From Molanna angustata (Eukaryota > Arthropoda > Insecta > Trichoptera > Molannidae), in the NCBI GenBank assembly GCA_963576475.1, contig OY754965.1:441501-505500 (forward strand): DNA of 64,000 nt, read 5' to 3'. Positions 34,060 through 43,535 of this stretch are shown here, piece by piece. Under the pieces are notes generated by a model. The model did not search any database, was not told the origin of the DNA, and was given only the letters and a program-made list of their open reading frames with translations. The translations under genes were made by a program, and so were the position numbers. Position 1 is the stretch's first letter, and every line of letters begins with the position of its first letter.

Positions 34060-34155
34060 AAACAGCAAAAACTTAGGTTACAATTGGAAATTTAACCCGG
34101 GACCTTTGGATCATGAGTCAGATAATATTTCAAACTCAAACACAGAGGCCAATCC
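34060..34155 (-). mobile_element. Degenerate tRNA-SINE head
   Basis: Minus strand shows GGCCTCTGTGTTTGAG ... ATCTGACTCATGATCCAAAG then GTCCCGGGTTAAATTTCC, a mutated form of the 40597 SINE head (ATCTGACTGCTGATCCAAGG). Confidence 0.5.
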
Positions 34156-34321
34156 GAATTATTAAAAAGAGGCAAACGGCTCTGAAATCCCTGGTTGGTC
34201 TTTCGTTGTTTTGTTCAAGTTTGTGAATGCTGGCTGTGGAGACATCAGCCACACACACACAACTTGAAGCCAATAGAAGCAGTCAAAGTGGACCACAACT
34301 TCAGCATTTTCCATTTGGATC

Positions 34322-34346
34322 TTCCTAACCTAACCTAACCTAACCC
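34322..34346. repeat. Interstitial telomere-type repeat (CCTAA)4
   Basis: CCTAACCTAACCTAACCTAA followed by CCCAA. (TTAGG)n is the insect telomere repeat, and this is its complement. It is too short to be a telomere. Confidence 0.7.
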
Positions 34347-35633
34347 AACATCACCTAAACCATCCACATACTGCTCTTTTGTGTCATTCTTGATGTACAT
34401 TATTTGTTCTGATTCAGCTATTCATTCACAGCGTTTTCATTTATTTTATTTGTTGAATAATCTCGGTTGATATAATGAAAACCTCGTTTGGACAGAGACG
34501 TTCTGGAGTCATTGCTCCTAGATCACACAGTAAACTCTATAAAAACATTCCTTTAAAACTAAAATAAAGGAATGGCTATTAGTAAAGGGCAGACACTATG
34601 CAAAGGAGATTTTCCATCCATAGCTTTCAATATCATACTTCAGATTGGTGAACAAACAACCAAAAGCGCCCTTGAAATGGTCTTTGACCATAAAACGATA
34701 AAATTATCATTATATTTCGCTTTAATTTTTTTTTCATCCATAACCAGCATTCTCCATATGTCCTGGTTCACCTTTCACCTTCCTACACCCGTCCTAAGTC
34801 TGTTCAGGGATTGTAAAACTCATTGATTATATCGAAAACGAAAATGAAAAACGACTGGAAATAAATGAGTTGGGTTCGGTAAAATTAGGAATACTCTCTT
34901 GAAAGAATTGTGACGGTTGAGCCAGTTAAGGCGACAATAAGCTATAAACATTGTCTGTCAGTATCAAAGAGGCAAATGTTTAATTCATATTTTCGCTTGT
35001 TTTACAAAGCAATTAATGCAGAGAGTTGTTGTGTGTATAAATAAATAATAATACAGATAGTACACGTTACACGAATATTTCTGTTATTCTTGCCCGGGCA
35101 ATACCATCTTGATGTTTAATATTCATTTTTGCAGGGAGCTAGATTCAACCAACAAATTAAGAAAACCTATTCTGTTGATGGCGTAATAACTCTAATGTTT
35201 ATGGAAAAGCTCCTGACGCCGCTGGTGGTATAAATAAGAATCCTTAAACAAGCATTAACATGTTGGTCTTCGAGGCTCAATTAGTTCGTTATCTGAATCC
35301 CGGGTCTAATATATTCACCGAATTCTCAAAAAGGTATTTGTTACCTATGTATCTATGGGAAATATGGTTGAATCAAGCTTATGTTTTACTAGATATGATT
35401 GTATACAACTGATTGGAAAACTGAACCAACTGAACGACGAAGACCGAAAAGTCTGTTGGTCTTTTGTTCAAGATTTTCACTAGTCGTTTAGAAGGTCGTA
35501 CAATCCTTTACTCGTGCGACCCAGAAATTTGTTTAATTCCTGTCAGCTTCATAATAAATAATATTTTCTTCGTAAGGCGTTCATTAATTTTTCCAAATTG
35601 CTGAACCATTTTAACTATCCAACATCTTCTCTT
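34347..35633. other. No recognised feature
   Basis: AT-rich sequence. The 84-codon frame at 34572-34826 has no recognisable domain. Confidence 0.45.
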
Positions 35634-36722
35634 GAAAATATACAGTGCGGACAGGAATGGAATAAGAGGTCATGGCCGCCCAAGAAAGGGATGGCACGTC
35701 CATGTGAACGACATACTGAAAGAGGGAAATGTAAGATACTTGAACAACAGACGAACGTGTATAAGACAATGGGTGAATGTATAATGAGGCGGATTCAGCA
35801 TTGGTGGCAAGAAAATCTCCAACTTGCGCTTTGCAGACGACACAACTCTGGTAGTCACAAACGAGACCGATTTGAAACAACTCTTGGATCGTGTTGAGAG
35901 GGAAAGTCTATCACTCGGTCTGAGCATAAACCAATGCATAACCAAATTGATGGTGATTGATAGAGCATGTAAACTTCCCCCGATAAACTCTCTAAACGAT
36001 CTTGAGATAGTACACGACTTCACATATCTGGGTTCCAACATATGTGACACCGGTGGTTGTGAAGCGGAAGTGAAAAGACGCATTGCCATGGCAAAGGGAG
36101 CACTGGGAAAGCTCACAAGAGTATGGAAGGACAGGACCATCACGAAAAACATGATGGATAGACTCATCAGGGCTCTGATTTTCTCGATGTTCCTGTATGG
36201 TGTGGAAACATGGACACTTAGGGATTCAGAGCGAAAGAGGATCGATGCTTTCAAAATGTGGTGCTGGAGGCGTATGTTGCGCATCCCATGGACAGCCAGA
36301 AGAACGAATGTGTCAATTCTAGACGAGCTGAAGATTGAGGATCGTCTGTCAACAATATGTTACAGGCGTATCCTTCAATTCTTTGGACACATTGCCAGAA
36401 GAGAACCAGACTGTCTCGAGAAGCTTGTTGTGATGGGCAGCGTGGAAGGACGGAGATCTCGTGGTCGCTCACCGATGGAGCGATTTGGTTAAGTCCACAA
36501 TGGGGTCTTCAGTGACTGGTGCTCTGCGTTCAGCCCAAAACAGATTGGCATGGAGGCTGGCCATACGTGTGGCGACGGACTACAGCCGCTGTCCTCAGTC
36601 ATGAGGAAAAGGACGAATATATAATGAGGCGATGATGGATGCGTGCCATTATAGAAAAATATGGTGTTCAGTTCTCTCTGCCTACTCCCGTTAGGGACAT
36701 GGCGTGATGGTATACATGTATG
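35634..36722 (+). pseudogene. LINE family X, 3' fragment split by a family Y LINE
   Basis: 35640-35791 encodes YSADRNGIRGHGRPRKGWHV, HVNDILKEGNVRYLNNRR. The remaining end resumes at 36632 (MMDACHYRKIWCSVLSAY-like, then GACATGGCGTGATGG and tail). The gap is filled exactly by the family Y insertion at 35792-36619. Diverged and without RT core. Confidence 0.8.
35792..36619 (+). pseudogene. LINE family Y, 5'-truncated, nested in family X
   Basis: Open from about 35824 to 36492: MRFADDTTLVVTNETDL (with the FADD catalytic motif) ... DFTYLGSNI ... LYGVETWTLRDSERKRIDAF ... WRRMLRIPWTARRTN ... LQFFGHIARREPDCLEKLVV ... EGRRSRGRSP, frameshift, then DLVKSTMGSSVTGALRSAQN. It is the thumb and C-terminus of an RTE/R4-like LINE. 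TATAATGAGGCG flanks it at 35780-35791 and 36620-36631. It holds only the second half of the protein. A second fragment of the family is at 45475-45720. Confidence 0.87.
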
Positions 36723-36751
36723 TTAGTTCTTAATCAGTCATGGGTTGATTT

Positions 36752-38015
36752 TACTGATGAACAAATGCAAAACCATGACCTCAGCCGGGGTGGTCTTGGT
36801 CGTGCATCTCCGGTTTTGTTCTTGCATTTACAGATGCGATCTTGGTCGTGTATACTTTAACCAGTCTTGATCTTGGTCTTGGTCGTGCATCCCCGGTTTT
36901 GTTCTTGCATTTACAGATGCGATCTTGGTCGTATATACTTTAACCAGTCTTGATCTTGGTCTTGGTCGTGCATCCCCGGTTTTGTTCTTGCATTTACAGA
37001 TGCGATCTTGGTCGTATATACTTTAACCAGTCTTGATCTTGGTCTTGGTCGTGCATCCCCGGTTTGTTCTTGCATTTACAGATGCGATCTTGGTCGTATA
37101 TACTTTAACCAGTCTTGATCTTGGTCTTGATCGTGCATCCCCGGTTTTGTTCTTGCATTTACAGATGCGATCTTGGTCGTATATACTTTAACCAGTCTTG
37201 ATCTTGGTCTTGGTCGTGCATCCCCGGTTTTGTTCTTGCATTTACAGATGCGATCTTGGTCGTATATACTTTAACCAGTCTTGATCTTGGTCTTGGTCGT
37301 GCATCCCCGGTTTGTTCTTGCATTTACAGATGCGATCTTGGTCGTATATACTTTAACCAGTCTTGATCTTGGTCTTGATCGTGCATCCCCGGTTTTGTTC
37401 TTGCATTTACAGATGCGATCTTGGTCGTATATACTTTAACCAGTCTTGATCTTGGTCTTGGTCGTGCATCCCCGGTTTTGTTCTTGCATTTACAGATGCG
37501 ATCTTGGTCGTATATACTTTAACCAGTCTTGATCTTGGTCTTGGTCGTGCATCCCCGGTTTTGTTCTTGCATTTACAGATGCGATCTTGGTCGTATATAC
37601 TTTAACCAGTCTTGATCTTGGTCTTGGTCGTGCATCCCCGGTTTTGTTCTTGCATTTACAGATGCGATCTTGGTCGTATATACTTTAACCAGTCTTGATC
37701 TTGGTCTTGGTCGTGCATCCCCGGTTTTGTTCTTGCATTTACAGATGCGATCTTGGTCGTATATACTTTAACCAGTCTTGATCTTGGTCTTGGTCGTGCA
37801 TCTCCAGTTTTGGTCTTGCATTTACAGATGCGATCTTGGTCGTGCATACTTTAACCAGTCTTGATCTTGGTCTTGGTCGTGCATCTCCAGTTTTGGTGCA
37901 TTTCCGGTCGTGCATCTCCGTGCATCTCCAATCTGTAATATCCAGTCTTGATCTTGGTCTTGCAAGTTTCGCAAGACCGAGGCTGCAAGATTTGCAAGAC
38001 TTTTGCTCATCACTA
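36752..38015. mobile_element. Family D element, copy D2, with internal satellite
   Basis: Ends TACTGATGAACAAATGCAAA and GCAAGACTTTTGCTCATCACTA match D1. Between them nearly everything is the 83-bp array, so a small non-autonomous TIR element has expanded internally. Confidence 0.55.
36783..37965. repeat. 83-bp tandem array, about 14 units
   Basis: Unit: GGTCTTGGTCGTGCATCCC, CGGTTTTGTTCTTGCATTT, ACAGATGCGATCTTGG, TCGTATATACTTTAACCAG, TCTTGATCTT. Two variants (a one-base deletion giving GGTTTGTT, followed in the next unit by CTTGATCGTGCATC) recur together at about 37063-37135 and 37311-37383, 248 bp apart, which is three units. The arginine/aspartate-rich minus-strand frames (ARPRPRSRL) come from this array. 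Confidence 0.95.
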
Positions 38016-38219
38016 TTTGGTTTCGAATCCAACTTTACTTCTTTATGTAAAATAGGCATACAGTGCTCCAGTAAATTACTACAGAGAAAGAAATCACCCA
38101 TTGTTCCTTTTTACAATAAAGTCACATAAATAGACCTACTGGTTATTTCACCAGCTTTTCTTGAATTTAACATTCTGTTTAGTAAAATTGACATATTAAA
38201 AAGATTTATTTTATACTAG
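38016..38219. other. No recognised feature
   Basis: Spacer between D2 and the next LINE relic. The plus-strand frame running into it starts in the satellite. Confidence 0.4.
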
Positions 38220-38690
38220 TTTTGGAGCAATTCATAACTGCATCAGATATAATAAACATCTGGAAGGCAGCTGAGTCCATATGACAAGATGCAGGTCTTA
38301 GTGGCCTCCAACCATTCCAAGAAGAAGAGGAAGAAATGTTAATACAACACGCATTGCGGCATGTACCTGGAGACCAAGAAGCAATGAGGAAATTCGCGCA
38401 GGGCAAACCTTAATCACTAGTGAGGTCAAGTCCAGAAGATTTGTCTGGATTGGACATGATCGGGAGAAGAAAGAGCCACAAAACGCATCCAGCAAAATAA
38501 CCTTGTGGGCAAGAGATAAGTCAGAGGTTGATGGTTTTAATACTTGTTATGACTGGGAGTCCGCTACTGCTGACAGGAAGGCTTGGAAATCCATTGTTCA
38601 GGAGGCTATAGCTCTACCGCATACACACAAAAACATCACGACAAAGCTCATAGTATGCACTCTTTTTTATATAAAAATTGACGTAAAATA
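38220..38690 (+). pseudogene. LINE family M, C-terminal relic
   Basis: Translation in broken frames: GTWRPRSNEEIRAGQTLITS, EVKSRRFVWIGHD, then CYDWESATADRKAWKSIVQE AIALP. Colinear with the end of the family M copy at 28682-29811 (TGTWRPRSSEEIRALTG ... RRLAWIGH ... DWESTAADRKAWKAIVQEA). Deletions and frameshifts throughout. Confidence 0.75.
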
Positions 38691-38707
38691 AACATAAAAT
38701 ATATTCA

Positions 38708-38870
38708 TGCATACCATCACAATGCGGAGTAACCAGCGACAGGTGTGGGGAGTGCATTACCGTATAAAAGGAAGCACAACACATGCTCCGTGAATCTCCA
38801 CCACACCAGTCTCGCGAATCACTTAAAAGGCATTGGTGGTGGTGAACCTCATTGCTGAACACATTGTTAC
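38708..38870 (+). repeat. Interspersed repeat E, copy 2
   Basis: GTAACCAGCGACAGGTGTGG, TATAAAAGGAAGCACAAC (38763) and CACCAGTCTCGCGAATCAC (38803). The TATA-like and CAGT-like elements are 35-40 bp apart, as in a core promoter. This could be a retroelement 5' region or LTR piece (unproven). Confidence 0.55.
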
Positions 38871-39651
38871 ATAAAAATTATAATATAATTTTCCACTGTT
38901 ATATAGAGGTTGAGAGTGAAATGTTTACAATACATATATTGTTTGTACATCCTTTAGAGGATGTGTATTCTCCTCTTATTAAGAAGACTCCAGGTTAAAA
39001 TTGAAAAATGGCGCTAAATAGGGCATTTCAGGATATACGATGGTTGGTTGGTTGGTTGGTCTGGTACAAACCGGAAACACCTTATATCTAATCCTCACTT
39101 CGTACTGGGGATAAAATAAAAACATCGAGGTACTTCACTCTACCGAACTAATTGCTTGATGTAACGGGAAAGATCTCAACACATATCAGATATGTCAATA
39201 ATTGTCATAACTGTATCAGTCATTAATGTTTTTCATACAAATGCCCAAACCTTTATAATTCAAAATTTTATGAAAAATTCAATATTTAGTAAATATAACA
39301 ATATAAGATGGATAAGTACACTTCTTTTTTAACATGAGATTTCGTCTCAATTAAAAAAGGTCATTATGAAAAATACATTATAGAACTTATACAATAACTT
39401 ATACACCTGCTATATCACTCGATATCGGGTGGAATGCCAAAAAAAATAATTAAAAAAAAAACTTATTCACCTGATTAATTATAACATTTATATAAATTGT
39501 GATTTATTCGTTTTATATAATCATGTACTTGATCTTTTTGTATGGGATAGGTACTCACTGATAGCCTTTAGGCTAATGAGATCCCAATTATTATGATGTA
39601 AAACTTTTATGAAAATAAATAAATTAATAAAAAAAATAAAAGAAATAACCA
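38871..39651. other. No recognised feature
   Basis: AT-rich, with a short GGTT microsatellite at about 39043-39060. Nothing coding. Confidence 0.45.
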
Positions 39652-39995
39652 TTCATAGAATATGAAGGGCTTCGAGAATACTTGGTGTATCTTGGAGGGA
39701 CAATAATATTACAAATGATGAGGTTTTCATGCAGAAACATGTTGAGATCCATATCAAAAAGGCGTGCAAATTGGATAAGCCGTGTGTTGCGACACGAGGA
39801 TCTCTTAACCATCATCTTGGAGGGGATGGTTGATGAAACAACTGGCAGAGGGCGTCCCCGCCGGGAGTACCTGGAACAGGTGTGCGAGGATATGAAGTGC
39901 ACCTCCTACACAGAGTTGAAGAGAGTCGCGGAAGATCGAGCGTGGTGGTGGAAGAGATGCATCGCTTTGCTGACAACCAATCCCAAGATGTTTGC
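39652..39995 (+). pseudogene. LINE family Z, C-terminal fragment
   Basis: YLVYLGGTI joins by deletion to MLRSISKRRANWISRVLRHE, then DLLTIILEGMVDETTGRGRP, RREYLEQVCEDMKCTSYTEL and AEDRAWWWKR before a stop at about 39973. This is the post-RT C-terminus of an RTE-like LINE. It runs straight into the GGAAGAAATTGCC tail, showing which LINE that 3' tail belongs to. Confidence 0.8.
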
Positions 39996-40262
39996 TTTGG
40001 TTGGTTGGAAGAAATTGCCTTATGGTATTAAACCCCCACATTCTTCTTCTTCTTCCTAGCCTTTCCTCCACTGCTGGATGTAGGCCTCTTCCATCTGTCT
40101 CCATTTTTCTCTATCCTGTGCCGCTTCAATCCATTACTTTCCGGCGACCACAATAATATCGTCGGCCCATCTCTTCTGTGGCCGACCGACACCCCTTTTG
40201 TTTTTCCATGGCCTCCACTTAAAGACCCCCACATTATTGTACATGAATTGAATAAATAAAGA
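39996..40262 (+). repeat. SINE/LINE 3' tail of family Z, split by an RTE insertion
   Basis: TTGGTTGGAAGAAATTGCCT, TATGGTATTAAACCCCCACA, then interrupted, resuming CATTATTGTACATGAATTG and AATAAATAAAG. It is the LINE-attached version of the tail block found on the SINEs. Confidence 0.75.
40043..40224 (-). pseudogene. RTE-type LINE, extremely 5'-truncated
   Basis: Minus strand: WRPWKNKRGVGRPQKRWADD, IIVVAGK, stop, then WIEAAQDREKWRQMEEAY, IQQWRKG, stop, (GAAGAA) tail. Same C-terminus as at 840 and 54540-54786. An 11-bp target duplication, ACCCCCACATT, lies at 40032-40042 and 40225-40235. Confidence 0.88.
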
Positions 40263-40351
40263 TTGAGAATTTGAAGGAATGATCCATAGTGATGCATATT
40301 TCATATAAATTATCTATATATCATATTACTATTTTTTGATGATGTGATTTT

Positions 40352-40420
40352 AATGAGTTATTTGATACGATTTATCGTCATCTGTTCTGTCGTAGAAACG
40401 GTCGCATCAAATAACTCATT
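40352..40420. repeat. Hairpin with GAAACGGTCG motif
   Basis: Arms AATGAGTTATTTGAT (40352-40366) and ATCAAATAACTCATT (40406-40420) are exact complements. The 39-base centre contains TCTGTTCTGTCGTA, GAAACGGTCG. It resembles the GAAACGGTCGTCC in the 12.6-kb hairpin and may be another Penelope-like end. Confidence 0.5.
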
Positions 40421-40596
40421 CGTGTTTTTAACTACTTATATTATTTGTACCTACATTACTATAAAATTAATTACCGTGGTAATAATACACATTGAAAAGT
40501 AACAAGTTGTAAATGATGTCATTTTTAGATAATCTGAATATGACATCAGCCATTGAACAGGTGACATTACTATTTGGTACATCTGTTAATCATTTG

Positions 40597-40827
40597 TCGG
40601 CCTTCGTGACTCAGTGGGTAAGGTATCTGACTGCTGATCCAAGGATCCCGGGTTCGATTCCCGGTGGAGACATAGTTATTTTTTTAATTGTGTTTTCAGT
40701 CTGAATCTGTGAGACGATTAATATCGTAAGTTTCCAGAATGCGGCAACTTGTTATTGGGTGCGTGTTAAATTGGTATTTGACATAGTACCTACCTAGTTG
40801 CCCTATAAATAATATATAAATAAAAAA
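40597..40827 (+). mobile_element. tRNA-derived SINE, full length
   Basis: TCGGCCTTCGTGACTCAGTG (A box), GGGTTCGATTCCCGG (B box), TGGAGACATAGTTA, TGTGTTTTCAGTCTG, TTTCCAGAATGCGG, CAACTTGTTATTGGGTGCG, and a TAAATAAAAAA tail. Nearly identical layout to the minus-strand copy at 14837. Confidence 0.85.
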
Positions 40828-41760
40828 TACATTCTTTAAACAGAAATTAAAAAAAACACGTTTTTCTAGAACGTTAGAACATTATGAAAGTTTTGACAGA
40901 TGAAATTATAGAGAATGAATGTATGGATATTTATTTACTTATTCGTTCGGGACCGAAAACAGTGATAATAAAATACAAGCACCAATACTACTATCCACAA
41001 ATTATTACAATATAATTTACAAACAAGAAGAATAACAGAAAAAATATAGGGTTTTGATTAGAGATGAAGGAAGGGATAGGAATGACAAAGAGGAAAATAA
41101 AGGTCCGCATAAGTTTACCATTCAATCAACCGGTACTTCAATATTTATAGACAACTAATCCTCTAATGTACTTAACACAAAATATCAATATGATACTAAT
41201 AATTATTCGGACTGTAAAATGGGCACAATATTTCATAGTGCGTCATACGTACAAAAAATATGACGAAACGAATAGGTAATATATATGTAAAAATATGCTT
41301 AAAAATTGTGAAGTCATAAGTGGGGAATAAAAATATAAGTATACGACAATTTCTTATGACAGTGGAATAAATGTTTTATACGAAAAAATTAAGGCTTTCT
41401 CCATGTGTTACATTTCCATGGTTCCAGTAAACATCTTTCTTTTCCTCAGAGATACTCACGGTCCATGGCTCTATGGTGTTTTATTTCTTTGTTCTTGTGT
41501 ATTTTTTTCCCAGTCGGAAGAGGTGGAGGATGATGGTAGGGTTGAATGGACACAGGCCCATTTACTTCGCATCGTTTCATTCCATGTCCGCTACCACCTA
41601 ATTCCTCACACTCCCCACCCCCCCTCCGCCAACTCGAGAAATGTTTTTTATATTATTTTTCTTACATTCTTACGTTTTATACCTCAAAGATTTTATTTTT
41701 TCTCTCTCGGCCTAAACAGGGACTCGAGAAACCATACACACAATTACCACATTCAGAGGT
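40828..41760. other. No clear feature
   Basis: The 150-codon frame at 41403-41855 has an N-terminal hydrophobic stretch but no recognised domain and overlaps the 3' end of the R1-like relic. I treat it as chance. Confidence 0.4.
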
Positions 41761-41769
41761 TAGAAACAA

Positions 41770-42330
41770 AAAAATCTTCTTCTTCCTGTGCTATGACAGG
41801 TTCCCTCAACGTTAACTTTCTATCTCCGCCTACCACCACCCGTTCTTCATGGTGACTAATAACGGCCACTTGCAAAACTCTGAAAAAAAAACATAAAGAA
41901 CATAAGCAGAGTCCGGAGAACTCTTAAACCTTGTAGAAACTGCACTTAAAGTGCCGAATAGAGGTAATTTTAAGGAAATTGCTGGTTCACAGTTATTATA
42001 TAAGAGTTAAAGGTATTTTTGACAAAAACGTCTCGAAAACCCCAAATATTGTACTTCCTGGCTCCAAGGTCTGCATATCCAATGGGTCCAAAGAAATTCC
42101 CTCGGACATCAATGTAGAGTTCTCGTCCGAATGTTGACAAGGATAAGTAAGTGCATTCCCATAGGATATGCTCAGAAATCAGATCAGGGGTATCACAAAT
42201 ATTTGCTCAATGTGGTATAATGAAGGGGGAAGACAAGTCCATTAGTGGTATCGCATAGGTCCAACAGGCCTATGTGTGTTCTCCTAAGAGAACTGCCACC
42301 CAAAAAAATGACAAGATCACAGTGAGATAA
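41770..42330 (-). pseudogene. R1/I-like LINE C-terminal relic and 3' UTR
   Basis: Minus strand from about 42208: CDTPDLISEHILWECTYLSL, STFGRELYIDVRGNFFGPIG, then YADLGARKYNIWGFRDVFV and KNTFN. The C-x(n)-EHxLxEC pattern is the cysteine-histidine C-terminal motif of R1-like LINE proteins. The downstream UTR-like part (41865-41960, with GAGTTCTCCGGACTC and a T-run) matches the minus strand of 63835-63915. Upstream coding sequence is lost. Confidence 0.6.
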
Positions 42331-43254
42331 GTGTTCGGCTAGGTTTGTATGTTTCACCTTCTAATATGCTTTTGTCGTTTTAATCAGATTTATTATGCAG
42401 TTTAAAATGATTGTCGATTGACTTCGTCCCACACGAAGATGGTCTCTCTCTGTCGCGCCGGACTAATTGGAATGTATTAGAATGAGACGGAAAGAGACGC
42501 GGCCAGTTTGAATGCATTTTTTGGTTTCGTTGATCCGTAAAGCGAGCTTAGTGTTTTCTATTATTTATTATGTGATTAAAACTGTTTTGATTGAAACAAA
42601 ATAATTAAATAAGTAATGTTAGTGCTTCTATGTATTTTAAAAGGATAATAACATAACTTTCCGATTTGTTGAGTGAATTTAATTAAAGCAAAATAAATAT
42701 ATAATTTTTTCGTTGTCCATTCCCCATCCCTGTTAGAGATCGGTGGCTTCTCTACCTCTTGTTGCTATTATTATTTCTATACAGAGTATGAAGCATTTTC
42801 TTTTATCTCCACTATTGGCCGTATTTTTAAGTGGGGTACCTGTTGGCCATACATCTATCAACTTGCTTATGATATATTTACGCCAGGAAGAAATGCCGTA
42901 CGAGAATTTCTAGAACCATTTTTTATTTTTGTATCAAAATTTTCTGGCTGTTGAAATCAGTGTAAAGATACATCTTCCAAAAAGATTTTCGTCGATGAGA
43001 GATAGGTTTGTGTATTGTATTTGTAACCGTGTTACTTATTCAGTACACAGTGTGAATAACTGTTGTGATCCTGCCTCGTCATCATCTTGGATATTTTGAC
43101 AATTGAACATTATTCATTCATAAATGAGTGGTGGCACAGCGCCTAGCGATCGCACTGTCAAATGGATACTCCTCCTAGCGTCCAATCAGCGAACATCGTT
43201 CTTTCTGGAATTTCGCGTTAGGGGGGTATTTAACTGTTGCCGGTGACAGGTCGT
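42331..43254. other. No recognised feature
   Basis: Mixed composition, with a CpG-bearing patch at 42460-42510. No frame or known repeat. Confidence 0.4.
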
Positions 43255-43325
43255 AAGCCCTGTCATCGGCAGGTTGACGAGACTTCGTCTCTATGGAGAT
43301 GTTAAAAAATTGTCAAAAAAATGTA
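43255..43325 (+). repeat. Family B terminal fragment
   Basis: CTTCGTCTCTATGGAGATGTTAAAAAATTG (here in pieces: TTCGTCTCTATGG, GATGTTAAAAAA) matches the right arm of the 5200-5955 copy. Confidence 0.5.
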
Positions 43326-43474
43326 TTATATAAAAATTAACCAAACGCCTTTAGTTAAAGTCGCCTTATTTTGAAAATTTATGACGACTGTCGTTTCATA
43401 AATTCAAACTGAAAGCATTTTCAAACGAGTTGGTTGTACCACAATACAGTATTTGCTTTTTTTCGTGAAACACT

Positions 43475-43535
43475 GGTTAGTTGGAAGAAGTTGCCATTCT
43501 GTTATAACCTCGCCAGATCTTTTATATCAATGTGA
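43475..43535 (+). repeat. SINE/LINE 3'-tail repeat copy
   Basis: GTTAGTTGGAAGAAGTTGCC, ATTCTGTTATAACCTCGCC. No tRNA head nearby, so it is truncated. Confidence 0.55.

Noticed and set aside
34322..34346. True telomere or chromosome end
   Set aside because: Only four units, with ordinary sequence on both sides.
37656..38101. Arg/Asp-rich minus-strand frames (DQDQDW repeats)
   Set aside because: Produced by the 83-bp tandem array and its D2 element end. No independent coding signal.
40597..40670. Functional tRNA gene
   Set aside because: A and B boxes are present, but the cloverleaf is not complete. The sequence continues into a SINE body with an A-rich tail and has sister copies. The same holds for the heads at 14837-15063, 17781 and 31183.
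41403..41855. 150-codon frame as a host secreted protein
   Set aside because: No domain and no splice support. Its 3' part lies in the UTR region of an R1-like LINE relic on the other strand.
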